Source of the DNA: a virus
Length of the DNA: 26,259 nucleotides
Direction: 5' to 3' (one strand)
Virus record (IMG/VR): IMGVR_UViG_3300017697_000083
Span: 1 to 26,259 of that record
Shown here: piece by piece, positions 16,391-24,687 of the stretch
Layout: every line of letters begins with the position of its first letter
Numbering within the stretch: the stretch's first letter is position 1
Program-made: the position numbers and the translations under genes
Notes under the pieces: generated by a model
What the model saw: the letters and a program-made list of their open reading frames with translations, nothing else
Databases searched by the model: none
Told to the model about the DNA's origin: nothing

Positions 16391-17952
16391 TATAGTATTT
16401 CTCTTATATCTAAATGAATCTTATTTAACTCTGGGTAATCCTTAACATATTTAAATCCACCTTTTAATGCATTTTGAATAAAGGCTTCGGGATCTGCCAT
16501 ATCTCTTTTAACATCAATAACCAAACCACTCAAGTGTGAATTGTCTTCAGGTCCGTCTGCCTTTGTGTTATAAGCTTTACTTACCCAACCTTCTGTTATT
16601 ATTAAAGGTTTTGCTGAAGACGTTAATTTCTGTAATCTGTGTAGGTATACTTTAACATCAAGGTCAATTCTTGTCCAGGCATATATACCAATACCTTCTT
16701 TTTCGTCAAACGAATCTCCTTCGACTCTAAATACATCTGACGATCCATTAAATACATTGCCACATCTTGGAAGGTTTTTATAGTCCTCAGCAGTAATGGG
16801 TTTAATATTCTGCGGTATTTTGCCCGTGTCAGTCTTTTCATTACCGCCAGGAGAAGTCCATCTACCTTGTAATCTATTTATTACCTCTTTCCTAGTCGAT
16901 GGAGAATACCTTATAGCACCTGCTCTGATAGCAGATGACTCATTGATTCTTGAGATGTTTTTAAGACGATCTACGATTGTACTGTATCGCCTTGTATAAT
17001 CATCAAGGGGTTTATTAATGTCCCTTATCAACGATTCTATTGACCCTGCAAGTGCACAGATCCTAGCTACAATGTATTGAATCTCTTCGATGCCAGGCGA
17101 TTCAAATGCAGCTACTGCGTAATCAATTAAACCTTTTATCTTATCTTTAATACCTTTCTTATTCTCTTCAGTAAAGAATGCACACATCTGTTCTCTTGTT
17201 GTCATAATACCTTTTACAACTTTTGCATTAACAAATGTTTCTGCACCTGCAGTCAGCGCAGCTGGGTCAAAGTTGTTTATCATATCTTGTACTTCATCAA
17301 AGACTTTATTAATTACTTCTTCAATCTTGTCTTTAATTGCTTTAATTAATTTTTTGATTAATTCTTCTGCGGTTAGATCTTTAATACCGTCATAACCTCT
17401 TGAAATTTTATCGGCCAAAGCTAATGCATCAGCTATGATACCATCAACCACTCCAATTAAATCAAAGAACGCATCTACTGATAAAAAGAAACTATCAAAG
17501 GCATCGCAGAATCCACCTAAGATAGAAGTATTGAAATCATTCTTATAATATGCATCAAGGTTTCTTGCTAGTTTAGGAGCATTACCATCATTGATTAAAT
17601 TAGCAGGTGTATAGTTATATGCTTGCATGAAGTCGGCAGTTTCAAGATTTGATATATCACCTCGTTGCCATCTATCAGATAAATCAGGATAACTACTTAA
17701 ATCACCTATTTGTTGTCTAAGCAAACCATTTAAATAACCAGATGCATCATATATCTTATCACCGTATTTGTTAACTGCTCTACTTAATGGATTTGTTTCT
17801 GCATCTTGAAGTATGCTATTCGCAATCTCTTGAGTCACAAGATCAATTTGTCCAAGGGTATATCTTCCTGCACCATCAATGGCTGGAATTTTATTAATTA
17901 ATAAAGTATTCTGAGTTACTTGATCATTACCGTCTACGCATGCATCAACCAT
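16390..17952 (-). CDS. Virion protein with C-terminal M15 peptidoglycan peptidase domain
   Basis: 520 residues. Residues 1-140 show no family I recognise. Residues about 193-228 form a long charged amphipathic helix (EELIKKLIKAIKDKIEEVIN), suggesting oligomerisation. The last 90 residues are an M15-type (M15_3-like) zinc peptidase: His473 and Asp480 in SHLSGLVID, and His513 with Asp515 in KIHLDI, which together give the expected zinc ligand and catalytic pattern. Enzymes of this family cut peptide cross-links in peptidoglycan. The gene is placed directly between gp5 and gp25 with TAATG overlaps on both sides, so it is made with the baseplate hub. Because the gp5 here lacks a lysozyme domain, I infer that this protein opens the cell wall during tail penetration rather than acting as a lysis endolysin. 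No holin gene is nearby. Confidence 0.75.
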   Translation of the reverse strand: MVDACVDGNDQVTQNTLLINKIPAIDGAGRYTLGQIDLVTQEIANSILQDAETNPLSRAVNKYGDKIYDASGYLNGLLRQQIGDLSSYPDLSDRWQRGDISNLETADFMQAYNYTPANLINDGNAPKLARNLDAYYKNDFNTSILGGFCDAFDSFFLSVDAFFDLIGVVDGIIADALALADKISRGYDGIKDLTAEELIKKLIKAIKDKIEEVINKVFDEVQDMINNFDPAALTAGAETFVNAKVVKGIMTTREQMCAFFTEENKKGIKDKIKGLIDYAVAAFESPGIEEIQYIVARICALAGSIESLIRDINKPLDDYTRRYSTIVDRLKNISRINESSAIRAGAIRYSPSTRKEVINRLQGRWTSPGGNEKTDTGKIPQNIKPITAEDYKNLPRCGNVFNGSSDVFRVEGDSFDEKEGIGIYAWTRIDLDVKVYLHRLQKLTSSAKPLIITEGWVSKAYNTKADGPEDNSHLSGLVIDVKRDMADPEAFIQNALKGGFKYVKDYPELNKIHLDIREIL

Positions 17953-19685
17953 TATCTCCTCCCTCTTCTTGTTAGAGATTTCGTTTGATCTTTCGCCGAA
18001 TCATCTAATGCTGAAATATATCCACCAGAATATCCCATCGCAAAATAACCACGAGGAACAATCGATGTTGACTTTTTAGGTGGTTCAGGCATCTTGGCTA
18101 AAGTCATTCCCCATGCTCCTAAACCAAGTGGTAAGAAGTCGGCAATAATTGCGGCAAACGCATTCACAGGATTTAATACTTTAGTAATAAACTCTGGACT
18201 ATTACCTGTAGGATACGCCCAGCCTGAAGTTAATCCTGGTAAAGGAGCAACGATTGGAGCAGATATAGCAGGAGGTAATAAAACAGGTACAGTTGGTATT
18301 GATACACTTACAACTGGCGGACGATATAAACCATTATATGCAGCTCCTGTTGCTGTCATAAGTGGTGCACCTAAATTAGTAAAGTCACCAGACGTTGCTA
18401 CTACTGCCGTTGCATTAACTACTGGAGCATTAATAACACTGCTTGAAGTAATTAGACCTGAGTTAAGAATCGTTGTATTAAATACTCCTGTATGAGAAGT
18501 TGAGACTGAAGCAATTTGCATCGTAGGTGTAGTTAAACTCCATCCTGGTGTAGGTACAGCAGTTCCTGTTAAAGGAGTAGGCGGTATTAAACCACTTGCT
18601 AAACTGATTATGTTTGAAGCTGTATTATGTATATCACCTGGTGTAGATAATTTAATTGCTTTAGTTGAGAATACATCGTAAGTATTTAATGCAGTAGCTT
18701 TAATATTTTTGGCAACGAAGTTTAATTGATTTCTTGCTTCAAATTGTATTTCTTTTTTCGCAAATAAAGTAGCAATACCTGCGTTGGCTTCGATCTTAAT
18801 ATCTCCGCCTCTCATTTGAACCTGATCACTTGCATTTAAATTCATTTGACCGCCAACACCAAACTCTGCGTGACCATGCACAAGCAATTTATAATCGCCT
18901 TCTATTTCTTCTGTTTTATTTCCTTTTACATAAACATGAGCGTTACCATTAACTGTAACTACACTATGACCTGATGATTCGTGTTTTGTTCCAATATTAA
19001 TTTCATAACGATCTGCAGCAGCTTTTTCAGAAACTGTACCTTTTGAATCTATTTGAATATATGCACCACTATCGTGATGAATCATAATTCTTTCTGCACC
19101 AGGAGAATCATCTAATTCAATACTATGTCTTCCTGATTTAATTACTCTATTGTATGGATATTTGGCTGCGTAAGCTGGTGGAGGTTCAGACCACGTTTCA
19201 TCTGTATCAGCAATCTTTTGATCATGCGTACGATTGGCTGCTTGTTGTAATAGATAAGTTTCATTTAATAATTCACCACGAGCTAATCTATCTGGTCCAC
19301 CGCCTGCGTTGAAATCATTTGGAGTATAACCTCTTGCTAATAAATCGCCATTCTTTTCAGGAATAACACCTTCACCGTCTTTAGTTGGATCTGATTCTGT
19401 ATTATACATACCAGGTAATAAACCTAATATGATTGGATGTTGAGCCATCTTACCATCTAAGAACATTCCGTATACATAAGATCCTAATGCTGGTGGTGGA
19501 TTGTTTGGATCGTAATTACCTGCTGCACACATTGCCCAAGGCAAATCTTTTGTTTCAATTTCTTGATTTGTTCCGTGTACGCCAAACGCTCGAACTCTTA
19601 CTCGACCTTCGTGAGTTTCATCGAGATTGCCTTCAACCATACCGATGAAGAAGAACGGATTACTTATTCCTGAACCATCAATCAT
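17952..19685 (-). CDS. gp5: gp5-like baseplate hub / needle protein lacking lysozyme
   Basis: 577 residues, like T4 gp5 (575) in length but with a different build. Residues about 10-95 are the OB-fold hub domain (GRVRVRAFGVHG, LPWAMCAAG, YGMFLDGKMAQHPIILG). Residues about 178-215 (NRVIKSGRHSIELDDSPG, then HHDSGAYIQID) match the gp5/VgrG neck, and residues about 215-365 are short repeated strands of the triple beta-helix needle. The T4 lysozyme domain between OB fold and needle is absent; a linker of about 85 residues stands there. Residues 365-577 are an Ala/Pro/Val/Thr-rich extension with a basic end (SLTRRGRR). It should trimerise under gp27 and puncture the outer membrane. It overlaps gp27 by 4 nt (ATGA). 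Confidence 0.85.
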   Translation of the reverse strand: MIDGSGISNPFFFIGMVEGNLDETHEGRVRVRAFGVHGTNQEIETKDLPWAMCAAGNYDPNNPPPALGSYVYGMFLDGKMAQHPIILGLLPGMYNTESDPTKDGEGVIPEKNGDLLARGYTPNDFNAGGGPDRLARGELLNETYLLQQAANRTHDQKIADTDETWSEPPPAYAAKYPYNRVIKSGRHSIELDDSPGAERIMIHHDSGAYIQIDSKGTVSEKAAADRYEINIGTKHESSGHSVVTVNGNAHVYVKGNKTEEIEGDYKLLVHGHAEFGVGGQMNLNASDQVQMRGGDIKIEANAGIATLFAKKEIQFEARNQLNFVAKNIKATALNTYDVFSTKAIKLSTPGDIHNTASNIISLASGLIPPTPLTGTAVPTPGWSLTTPTMQIASVSTSHTGVFNTTILNSGLITSSSVINAPVVNATAVVATSGDFTNLGAPLMTATGAAYNGLYRPPVVSVSIPTVPVLLPPAISAPIVAPLPGLTSGWAYPTGNSPEFITKVLNPVNAFAAIIADFLPLGLGAWGMTLAKMPEPPKKSTSIVPRGYFAMGYSGGYISALDDSAKDQTKSLTRRGRR

Positions 19686-21073
19686 ATATCACCTTTTTGC
19701 CAACCATATTTTATCGCTTCCACTTTAGTACTCAGCGTGTTCATCTCCATTGAATGGTCAACGCTAGCAATTAAATATTTGCCACTCAATCTTTCGTTTT
19801 GTTTATTTTCTAACGCAATGTTAGGTTCTTGTGTAATTAGATTAATCACATCGCCTGGTACCAAATCTATCCTGCCTTCAATACCCAAAGAAACTGTTGA
19901 ATTATTTAAATGGTAATTATAAGCAACTCTGTTTTGAATAATCTCAACCATATTTTGTGGTGTACGAAGTACTTGACCTGGTATTGAAGCAACTCCATCA
20001 GGTTGCCAATCTCTGTATACTACATATTGCTTTGCGTTTTTATTTGTATCCTTAAACGTTTCAGTAATAAACTTATCTGAATGTACTGCACCAACGTTTG
20101 ATGTTCTTGGTTGTCCTGTCATACCAATGTATTTCTTTTTTGCGTTTTGATAATCAAAGTTATAAGAAGTTCTTGTATGATTCACGAAATCAATTTCCAT
20201 TACCGTGTTCTTATAAGCACCACTATCAATGTCAGCGCCTGTATCAACATGATTCTGATTAGAAAAAGATACAACGTTTCTTACCATTATGTTAGCATAT
20301 TGTGAGGCGTCTTGTTCTGAAAAGTTTAAATAGTAAAAGTCTTTAATTTTACTTTCATTCTTTATTGCTCTTTTTAACATCCATTCGTCAGTTACCCAAT
20401 AGTAACCATCAAAAGTTTCAAAGAAACGATACATGTTCGATGGAGATTGTGATCCTGCTTTTGATTTACTTGCCAAGAAGTTCATTGCTTGGGCTGGAGT
20501 ATAATCAGGAATGATCGTTCTCATCTGACCATCAGATTCTTCGATATAAAACGCTCTTCCTTTATTTGAAGTTAATTGTAAACCTTCAGAGTTATCAGGC
20601 ATTTCACCAACTGACGTTGCTGTACTTAATTCTTTATTTGAATTAAAATACTTTTTAAATATTTCTTTAGCAGCATATGATCCTGATATATTTGTAAAGG
20701 CAGTTATCACGCTTTGTATTCCTGCTCTAAAGGTTGTTCTGCTTACAAAGTGTAATGTATAAAAATAACCATCGCCTAAATCGTTTTTACTTAAACCATC
20801 AATTTTAACTATTTGACCTTTAATGTTTAATTCTGTTTGAAGATCATGTCCTTTAATTATTAATTCTAATTCTTCTTCTGCCCTTAATGGGAAATCGTGT
20901 AACGTTCCAACTTGGTCTAAGACCTTAAGCGTTCCAGAAAAAGAAGAGCTATAGATAGATTGCTTTAGATTAAATCCATATATCAAAGCAGTAATAGAAG
21001 CGTCTCTATTGTCCACCGATTTAATCATAGCGCTTTCTATAGTACAATGAGAAGGATTAAAAGATTCTGACAT
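19682..21073 (-). CDS. gp27: gp27-like baseplate central hub protein
   Basis: 463 residues, against 391 in T4. The N-terminal half has the pattern of gp27/gpD hub proteins: SITALIYGFNLKQSIYSSSF near 26-45, then LKVLDQVGTLHDFPLRAEEELEL. The C-terminal part (LGIEGRIDLVPGDVINLIT near 399-417, and LSGKYLIASVDHSM near 430-445) is the typical late motif for hub proteins in which the second tube domain closes. In T4, a gp27 trimer adapts the three-fold gp5 needle to the six-fold tail tube and forms the DNA channel. Immediate adjacency to gp5, with an ATGA overlap, supports this role. Primary similarity to T4 gp27 is weak, so the name depends on context and motifs. Confidence 0.78.
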   Translation of the reverse strand: MSESFNPSHCTIESAMIKSVDNRDASITALIYGFNLKQSIYSSSFSGTLKVLDQVGTLHDFPLRAEEELELIIKGHDLQTELNIKGQIVKIDGLSKNDLGDGYFYTLHFVSRTTFRAGIQSVITAFTNISGSYAAKEIFKKYFNSNKELSTATSVGEMPDNSEGLQLTSNKGRAFYIEESDGQMRTIIPDYTPAQAMNFLASKSKAGSQSPSNMYRFFETFDGYYWVTDEWMLKRAIKNESKIKDFYYLNFSEQDASQYANIMVRNVVSFSNQNHVDTGADIDSGAYKNTVMEIDFVNHTRTSYNFDYQNAKKKYIGMTGQPRTSNVGAVHSDKFITETFKDTNKNAKQYVVYRDWQPDGVASIPGQVLRTPQNMVEIIQNRVAYNYHLNNSTVSLGIEGRIDLVPGDVINLITQEPNIALENKQNERLSGKYLIASVDHSMEMNTLSTKVEAIKYGWQKGDI

Positions 21074-21330
21074 TATTCAGTACTTACCGAGTTTTTGAAT
21101 TCACGCGATAATTGACCTAAGAACGCGTTATCGAATAAAAAGATTTCTTTTTTATTATCATTAATTTGCTCTTCATATTCAAAGATACGATAAGGAACCC
21201 AATCTTCAGGAATGATTCTTTTAATGATTATCTTATCTCCTCGTTCAGTACGCATAATCACGCGATCTTCTTTACGAAGATAAATTGTTCGGAATGATTC
21301 CGGTGCTAAGATAATATTATCAACTGCCAT
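21073..21330 (-). CDS. Small conserved-position protein between gp53 and gp27, function unknown
   Basis: 85 residues, beginning MAVDNIILAPESFRTIYLRK. It is highly charged, with a short beta-rich pattern (RVIMRTERGDKIIIKRI) and no membrane segment, signal peptide or Cys pairs. I do not recognise a family. It is read in the middle of the hub operon: its stop overlaps the gp27 start (TAATG) and it starts 10 nt after the gp53 stop, so it is co-translated with hub and wedge genes. A baseplate role or hub assembly factor is the best guess from position alone; T4 gp28, which is longer, is a possible functional analogue but no sequence match is claimed. Confidence 0.6.
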   Translation of the reverse strand: MAVDNIILAPESFRTIYLRKEDRVIMRTERGDKIIIKRIIPEDWVPYRIFEYEEQINDNKKEIFLFDNAFLGQLSREFKNSVSTE

Positions 21331-21340
21331 TTGTTATTTC

Positions 21341-21721
21341 CTAAACTGTTTTAATATAGTATATAATGTTTTCGTCAATTGTTTCATCTTTGGTCCAATC
21401 AAGAACGTCTTCTCCGATTCTACCAGACTGTGATTGGTACTTATCAACCATGTAGTCGTTAAAAGTTTGAGTATTCATTGGCCATTCGTAATATGGATCT
21501 ATGATATTGTTTGCCATGTACACTAACCAAATATAATCTACAGAGCCATAATAATCCAAGGCAATATCTTCTGCCCTCTCGCTTTCTTTAACTGTATAAG
21601 AATAATAAAGATAGGGGTTATTTGCGACTGCTCTTGCGAACGAAGGCCTTCGAGATATATCTCTAACCTTTCTACCTTGGTAATCTATAACCGGAAAATG
21701 TTCAAAGTATTTAGTTGCCAT
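21341..21721 (-). CDS. gp53: gp53 baseplate wedge subunit
   Basis: 126 residues, shorter than T4 gp53 (196). The segment YSYTVKESERAEDIALDYYGSVDYIWLVYMANNIIDPYYEWPM (about residues 40-82) is the family hallmark, a LysM-like fold that in T4 stitches adjacent wedges together around the hub. The start codon shares one base with the stop of gp48 (TAATG). The shortening compared with T4 is at the C-terminus, which ends IIYYIKTV. Neighbours gp48, gp27 and gp5 agree with the call. Confidence 0.87.
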   Translation of the reverse strand: MATKYFEHFPVIDYQGRKVRDISRRPSFARAVANNPYLYYSYTVKESERAEDIALDYYGSVDYIWLVYMANNIIDPYYEWPMNTQTFNDYMVDKYQSQSGRIGEDVLDWTKDETIDENIIYYIKTV

Positions 21722-22704
21722 TAGGTGTCGTCTCCTGGATAATCTTCAGCCGTTTGTATTTCAAGTTCCTTAAAGCTCATAGAAAGTTTAACACCCTGAG
21801 GTACACCACCTTCAGCAATAACAATTTCACCACTTGCTCCATAGTCAACATTGAAACTATCGCACATGCAAGGTTTAAATCTAAGGAAATGCGATTCATC
21901 AATACCTAATAGATTAATACTAACAACCGCAGGATATGTTAAAAAGGCTCGAGCTAATGTGTTACCTGATAGAGTATCCGCGGTACCAGCCACACCAGTG
22001 CCACCAGTTACATTTTCTATGTTTGGTAATATGTTTCTTTTTATTGATCTTATGATTTTTTTAATAGCTTCTGCTTCTTCTTTACTTTCAGGATATAGTG
22101 TCCAATCAAACGAGAAGGATCTTAGGTTAACTCCTTCGAAAGAAAGCGTTGCTTGAGGGTTAATTGCAGTTCCTCTCGAAGCACCCATTGCTTTACCTAA
22201 TCCTGATGAAAAACTATTTAAAGCATTAGCACCCATGAACGACGCTATCCTAGAAGCTTGACCTGCTACCTCTTGCTGACCTGGAGTCTTTGCTTTATCT
22301 CCAAACACTGTGTCAATTGCACCTTTCATACCAGCTTCACCCAAAGCCATCAGTTCTGCACCAATGTCAGTAAAGCTGCCTTCAAATGCAGGAGCCAACG
22401 TATCAGCAATAAACGATTCTAAGAAAGTTCTTTCAAAGCCATTTACACTAAGACCAGTTGCATCTGTTAATGTACTAGGCATTGGAAGTTCAACAGCCAA
22501 TATACCAGTTTCTTTAGCACTTGTAAATTGACTCTTTTTACCTGTCTTATTACCTTCCGCGCCTGTACCTAGTGTTAAGTCTTTATAATCATACTTCTTA
22601 AATATTAATTGGATGCCGTGCGGAAATCCACCGTCAGGAAAGAAGAGTCGTTGAGCATCCTTACGATTAGATTCTGCTCTTATTGTTTGGTTTGGTCTTG
22701 CCAT
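21721..22704 (-). CDS. gp48: gp48-like baseplate tail tube cap protein
   Basis: 327 residues, against 364 in T4 gp48. Features include a tube-like beta pattern with LSFEGVNLRSFSFDWTLYPESKEE in the middle (about residues 186-209), IKKIIRSIKRNILPN, and a C-terminal FLRFKPCMCDSFNVDYGASG followed by KLSMSFKELEIQTAEDY. This resembles gp48 of marine T4-like phages and the tail tube fold. gp48 caps the hub and, with gp54, starts tube polymerisation. It is the first gene of the leftward operon, with AGGAAA as Shine-Dalgarno about 8 nt before ATG and a perfect late promoter 61 nt upstream. gp54 is the alternative for this fold, but the rightward gene at 23877 fits gp54 better. Confidence 0.75.
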   Translation of the reverse strand: MARPNQTIRAESNRKDAQRLFFPDGGFPHGIQLIFKKYDYKDLTLGTGAEGNKTGKKSQFTSAKETGILAVELPMPSTLTDATGLSVNGFERTFLESFIADTLAPAFEGSFTDIGAELMALGEAGMKGAIDTVFGDKAKTPGQQEVAGQASRIASFMGANALNSFSSGLGKAMGASRGTAINPQATLSFEGVNLRSFSFDWTLYPESKEEAEAIKKIIRSIKRNILPNIENVTGGTGVAGTADTLSGNTLARAFLTYPAVVSINLLGIDESHFLRFKPCMCDSFNVDYGASGEIVIAEGGVPQGVKLSMSFKELEIQTAEDYPGDDT

Positions 22705-22737
22705 TCTTTATTTCCTTTGCTGTCTCCGTCTAATTCT

Positions 22738-22745
22738 AATAAATA
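22738..22745 (+). promoter_or_regulatory. Candidate rightward late promoter (AATAAATA)
   Basis: AATAAATA on the plus strand lies 49 nt before the gp4 start, one base from TATAAATA. It is the best rightward late-promoter candidate in the 89-nt divergent region. A weaker TATAATAA at 22770-22777 overlaps the leftward box. The octamer is the same variant seen before the tail fibre gene. Confidence 0.45.
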
Positions 22746-22764
22746 TGTATACGGATAATGTAAT

Positions 22765-22772
22765 TATTTATA
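22765..22772 (-). promoter_or_regulatory. T4-type late promoter (TATAAATA) of the leftward baseplate operon
   Basis: The minus strand reads TATAAATA exactly, 61 nt before gp48. It lies in the 89-nt region between divergent gp48 and gp4. This should be the main promoter of the long hub/wedge operon, used by the phage late sigma (gp55-type) with the sliding clamp in T4-like systems. Confidence 0.72.
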
Positions 22773-22793
22773 ATAAAAATCGGAAAGTATATT

Positions 22794-23255
22794 ATGGCAT
22801 ATAAGGGTAAATTTAGACCAAAAAATCCGACCAAGTATAAGGGTGACCCTACAAAAATTATTTATAGGTCTTTGTGGGAGTTCAAGGTATTTAAATGGAT
22901 GGATTCTCACCCAGATGTAATATGGTGGCAATCTGAAGAAGTGATTGTTCCATATAGATCACCGATTGACGGAAAGATACATAGGTATTACCCGGATGTG
23001 GTTGTACATAAAAGAGACGGTACAGGGCAACCTCAAACAATTATGATTGAGATTAAACCAAGCAGTCAATGTAGACCTCCTGATATTAAAAATAAGAACA
23101 AGACAAAGACAGGTAGAATATCGAGAAGATATTTAAATGAAGTTAAGACATGGGGTGTTAACGAAGCAAAATGGAAAGCAGCAAAGAACTTTTGCGCTGA
23201 CCGCGGATGGCAGTGGACAATAATGACAGAAAAACATATACCAGGAGCACGTTAA
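22794..23255 (+). CDS. gp4: gp4 (gp50) head completion protein, PD-(D/E)XK nuclease-like
   Basis: 153 residues, matching T4 gp4 (about 150). The fold signature of a TnsA-like/PD-(D/E)XK nuclease is visible: Glu29 in RSLWEFKVF, Asp68 in YYPDVVV, and Glu86-x-Lys88 in IMIEIK. In T4, gp4 acts after DNA packaging to make heads competent for tail joining; a trimming nuclease role has been proposed. The C-terminus (GWQWTIMTEKHI) is also typical. ATG at 22794 has GGAAAG about 8 nt upstream. It is the first gene of the rightward operon; the next gene starts right at its stop codon. Confidence 0.88.
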   Translation: MAYKGKFRPKNPTKYKGDPTKIIYRSLWEFKVFKWMDSHPDVIWWQSEEVIVPYRSPIDGKIHRYYPDVVVHKRDGTGQPQTIMIEIKPSSQCRPPDIKNKNKTKTGRISRRYLNEVKTWGVNEAKWKAAKNFCADRGWQWTIMTEKHIPGAR

Positions 23256-23873
23256 GTGGCAAGCTTATTCTCAGATATTCTAGTAAAAGGAATAACATCA
23301 GGACAAGTGCCTGCTAGAACAAAAGGTGCGAGGGAATGGTACCGTAAACAAGCAACGTTAGCAGTAGGTAAAAGAATTACAGAAGATGAGATTGTAGGTA
23401 ATACTGATAAAGGAAGAAACAAGGCAGCGTTACGTGGGGATTCTGTTTATGGATCAATGTACTTTTTTAGGTATGATCCTAAACATAAATCTACTTTACC
23501 ATACTATGACGCCTTCCCTTGCATATTTCCAATAAATAAAGTAAAGGGTGGTATACTTGGATTGAATATGCATTACTTACCACCAAAGATGAGAGCCCAA
23601 TTAATGGATGCTCTTTATACAACTGTATCAGACAAAAGATATGATGAGAATACAACATTGAATATAAACTATAAGATTTTAAATAGTGCTGCCAATATGA
23701 AGTTCTTTGCACCTTGTGTTAAAATGTATTTGGCAAAACACGTAAGATCTAAGTTTGTTAAAATCAATTCATCAGAATGGGACACTGCGTTATTTTTACC
23801 AGTACAAAGTTTCCAGAAAGCCGGGTCAGTGAAAGTTTGGGCAGACTCAAGAAAGCTCATAGCGGGGAATTAA
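23256..23873 (+). CDS. gp2-like DNA end protector / head completion candidate (GTG start)
   Basis: 205 residues, starting with GTG immediately after the TAA of gp4, with AGGAG at 23243-23247 placed 8 nt upstream; this decides the start. Recognisable conserved blocks are ARTKGAREWYRKQA near 20-33, SMYFFRYDPKHKSTLPYYDAFPCIFP near 67-92, GLNMHYLPPKMRAQLMDAL, and a C-terminal EWDTALFLPVQSF with KVWADSRK. I know this protein as a common companion in T4-like phages, often labelled DNA end protector gp2 or tail/head completion protein. T4 gp2 binds DNA ends in the filled head to block RecBCD. Linkage to gp4 supports a head completion role. The family is well conserved, the function label is moderate. 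Confidence 0.6.
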   Translation: MASLFSDILVKGITSGQVPARTKGAREWYRKQATLAVGKRITEDEIVGNTDKGRNKAALRGDSVYGSMYFFRYDPKHKSTLPYYDAFPCIFPINKVKGGILGLNMHYLPPKMRAQLMDALYTTVSDKRYDENTTLNINYKILNSAANMKFFAPCVKMYLAKHVRSKFVKINSSEWDTALFLPVQSFQKAGSVKVWADSRKLIAGN

Positions 23874-23876
23874 TAA

Positions 23877-24656
23877 ATGCCATTTAACATTAGTGAATTT
23901 AAAAGTCAGTTCGATAGATATGGCGGCCCAGCTATGTCCAATCTATTTTCTGTCCAAGTAACACTACCACCTCAGCTTCGCGCAAGAATACAACCAACAG
24001 AAAATAATGCTTTTAATATGAGTCATACGTTTACTTTCTTTTGTTATAAAATGGATATACCTGCGATTGGTATTAATACATCTGAAGTAGCATATACAGG
24101 ACAAATGAAAAGGAAGCATCCAACAAGAGTTCAGAATCCAGGCCCTATGAGTGCATCTTTCTTTGTTGATTCTGATCATCATGTTTTAAGGTTCTTTCAC
24201 GCTTGGGCTCAAAACATTATAAATTATAATAAAGGCGATGGTGCATTTGCCGAAGTAGACGGTAAACTTCCACATGAAGTTGGATTTAAGAAAGACTTTG
24301 CATGTGATATGATTATTAAACATTATTCAACAGATTCTTATCCTGACGTATATTACGAAACTAAACTACAAGGAGTATGGCCAGTATCTATTGGAGCATT
24401 GAGTTTAGATTGGTCAACAAAAACGGCTCTTTCATTAGATGTTCAGTTTACAGTTACTGATATGTCATTCGATGGAGCAAAGACAGGAAAAACGAATAGC
24501 AGATTATCGAGAGCAAGCGGCTTGTTAGATATCCTTGGAGATATCGCAGGCTTCGGAGACGCGGTAAGAGGAACATTAAAAAGCGGGAAACCGACAAGCA
24601 TACAGGATGCTATCAATAAATTAGATAGACTTGGTAATGCATTTGGAAAAATATAA
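23877..24656 (+). CDS. gp54: gp54-like baseplate tail tube initiator
   Basis: 259 residues, against 320 in T4 gp54. The N-terminus (FNISEFKSQFDRYGGPAMSNLFSVQV) parallels the T4 gp54 opening of a short helix followed by a strand. The middle has the tail tube fold pattern, with YKMDIPAIGINTSEV, PGPMSASFFVDSDH, and GVWPVSIGALSLDWSTK leading to VQFTVTDMSF. The C-terminus is a helical, low-complexity tail (SRLSRASGLLDILGD, ending DRLGNAFGKI) as in T4 gp54. gp54 sits on gp48 and seeds tail tube polymerisation. It starts 3 nt after the upstream stop. Its partner gp48 is on the other strand in this phage. Confidence 0.75.
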   Translation: MPFNISEFKSQFDRYGGPAMSNLFSVQVTLPPQLRARIQPTENNAFNMSHTFTFFCYKMDIPAIGINTSEVAYTGQMKRKHPTRVQNPGPMSASFFVDSDHHVLRFFHAWAQNIINYNKGDGAFAEVDGKLPHEVGFKKDFACDMIIKHYSTDSYPDVYYETKLQGVWPVSIGALSLDWSTKTALSLDVQFTVTDMSFDGAKTGKTNSRLSRASGLLDILGDIAGFGDAVRGTLKSGKPTSIQDAINKLDRLGNAFGKI

Positions 24657-24687
24657 GTGATACAATTTTAAATTATAGGAGTATAGT

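Noticed and set aside
18094-18495. 133-codon open frame on the plus strand, antisense to gp5
   Set aside because: It lies wholly opposite a well-supported gp5 coding region whose Ala/Pro/Thr-rich codons leave the opposite strand open by chance; no Shine-Dalgarno or family motif.
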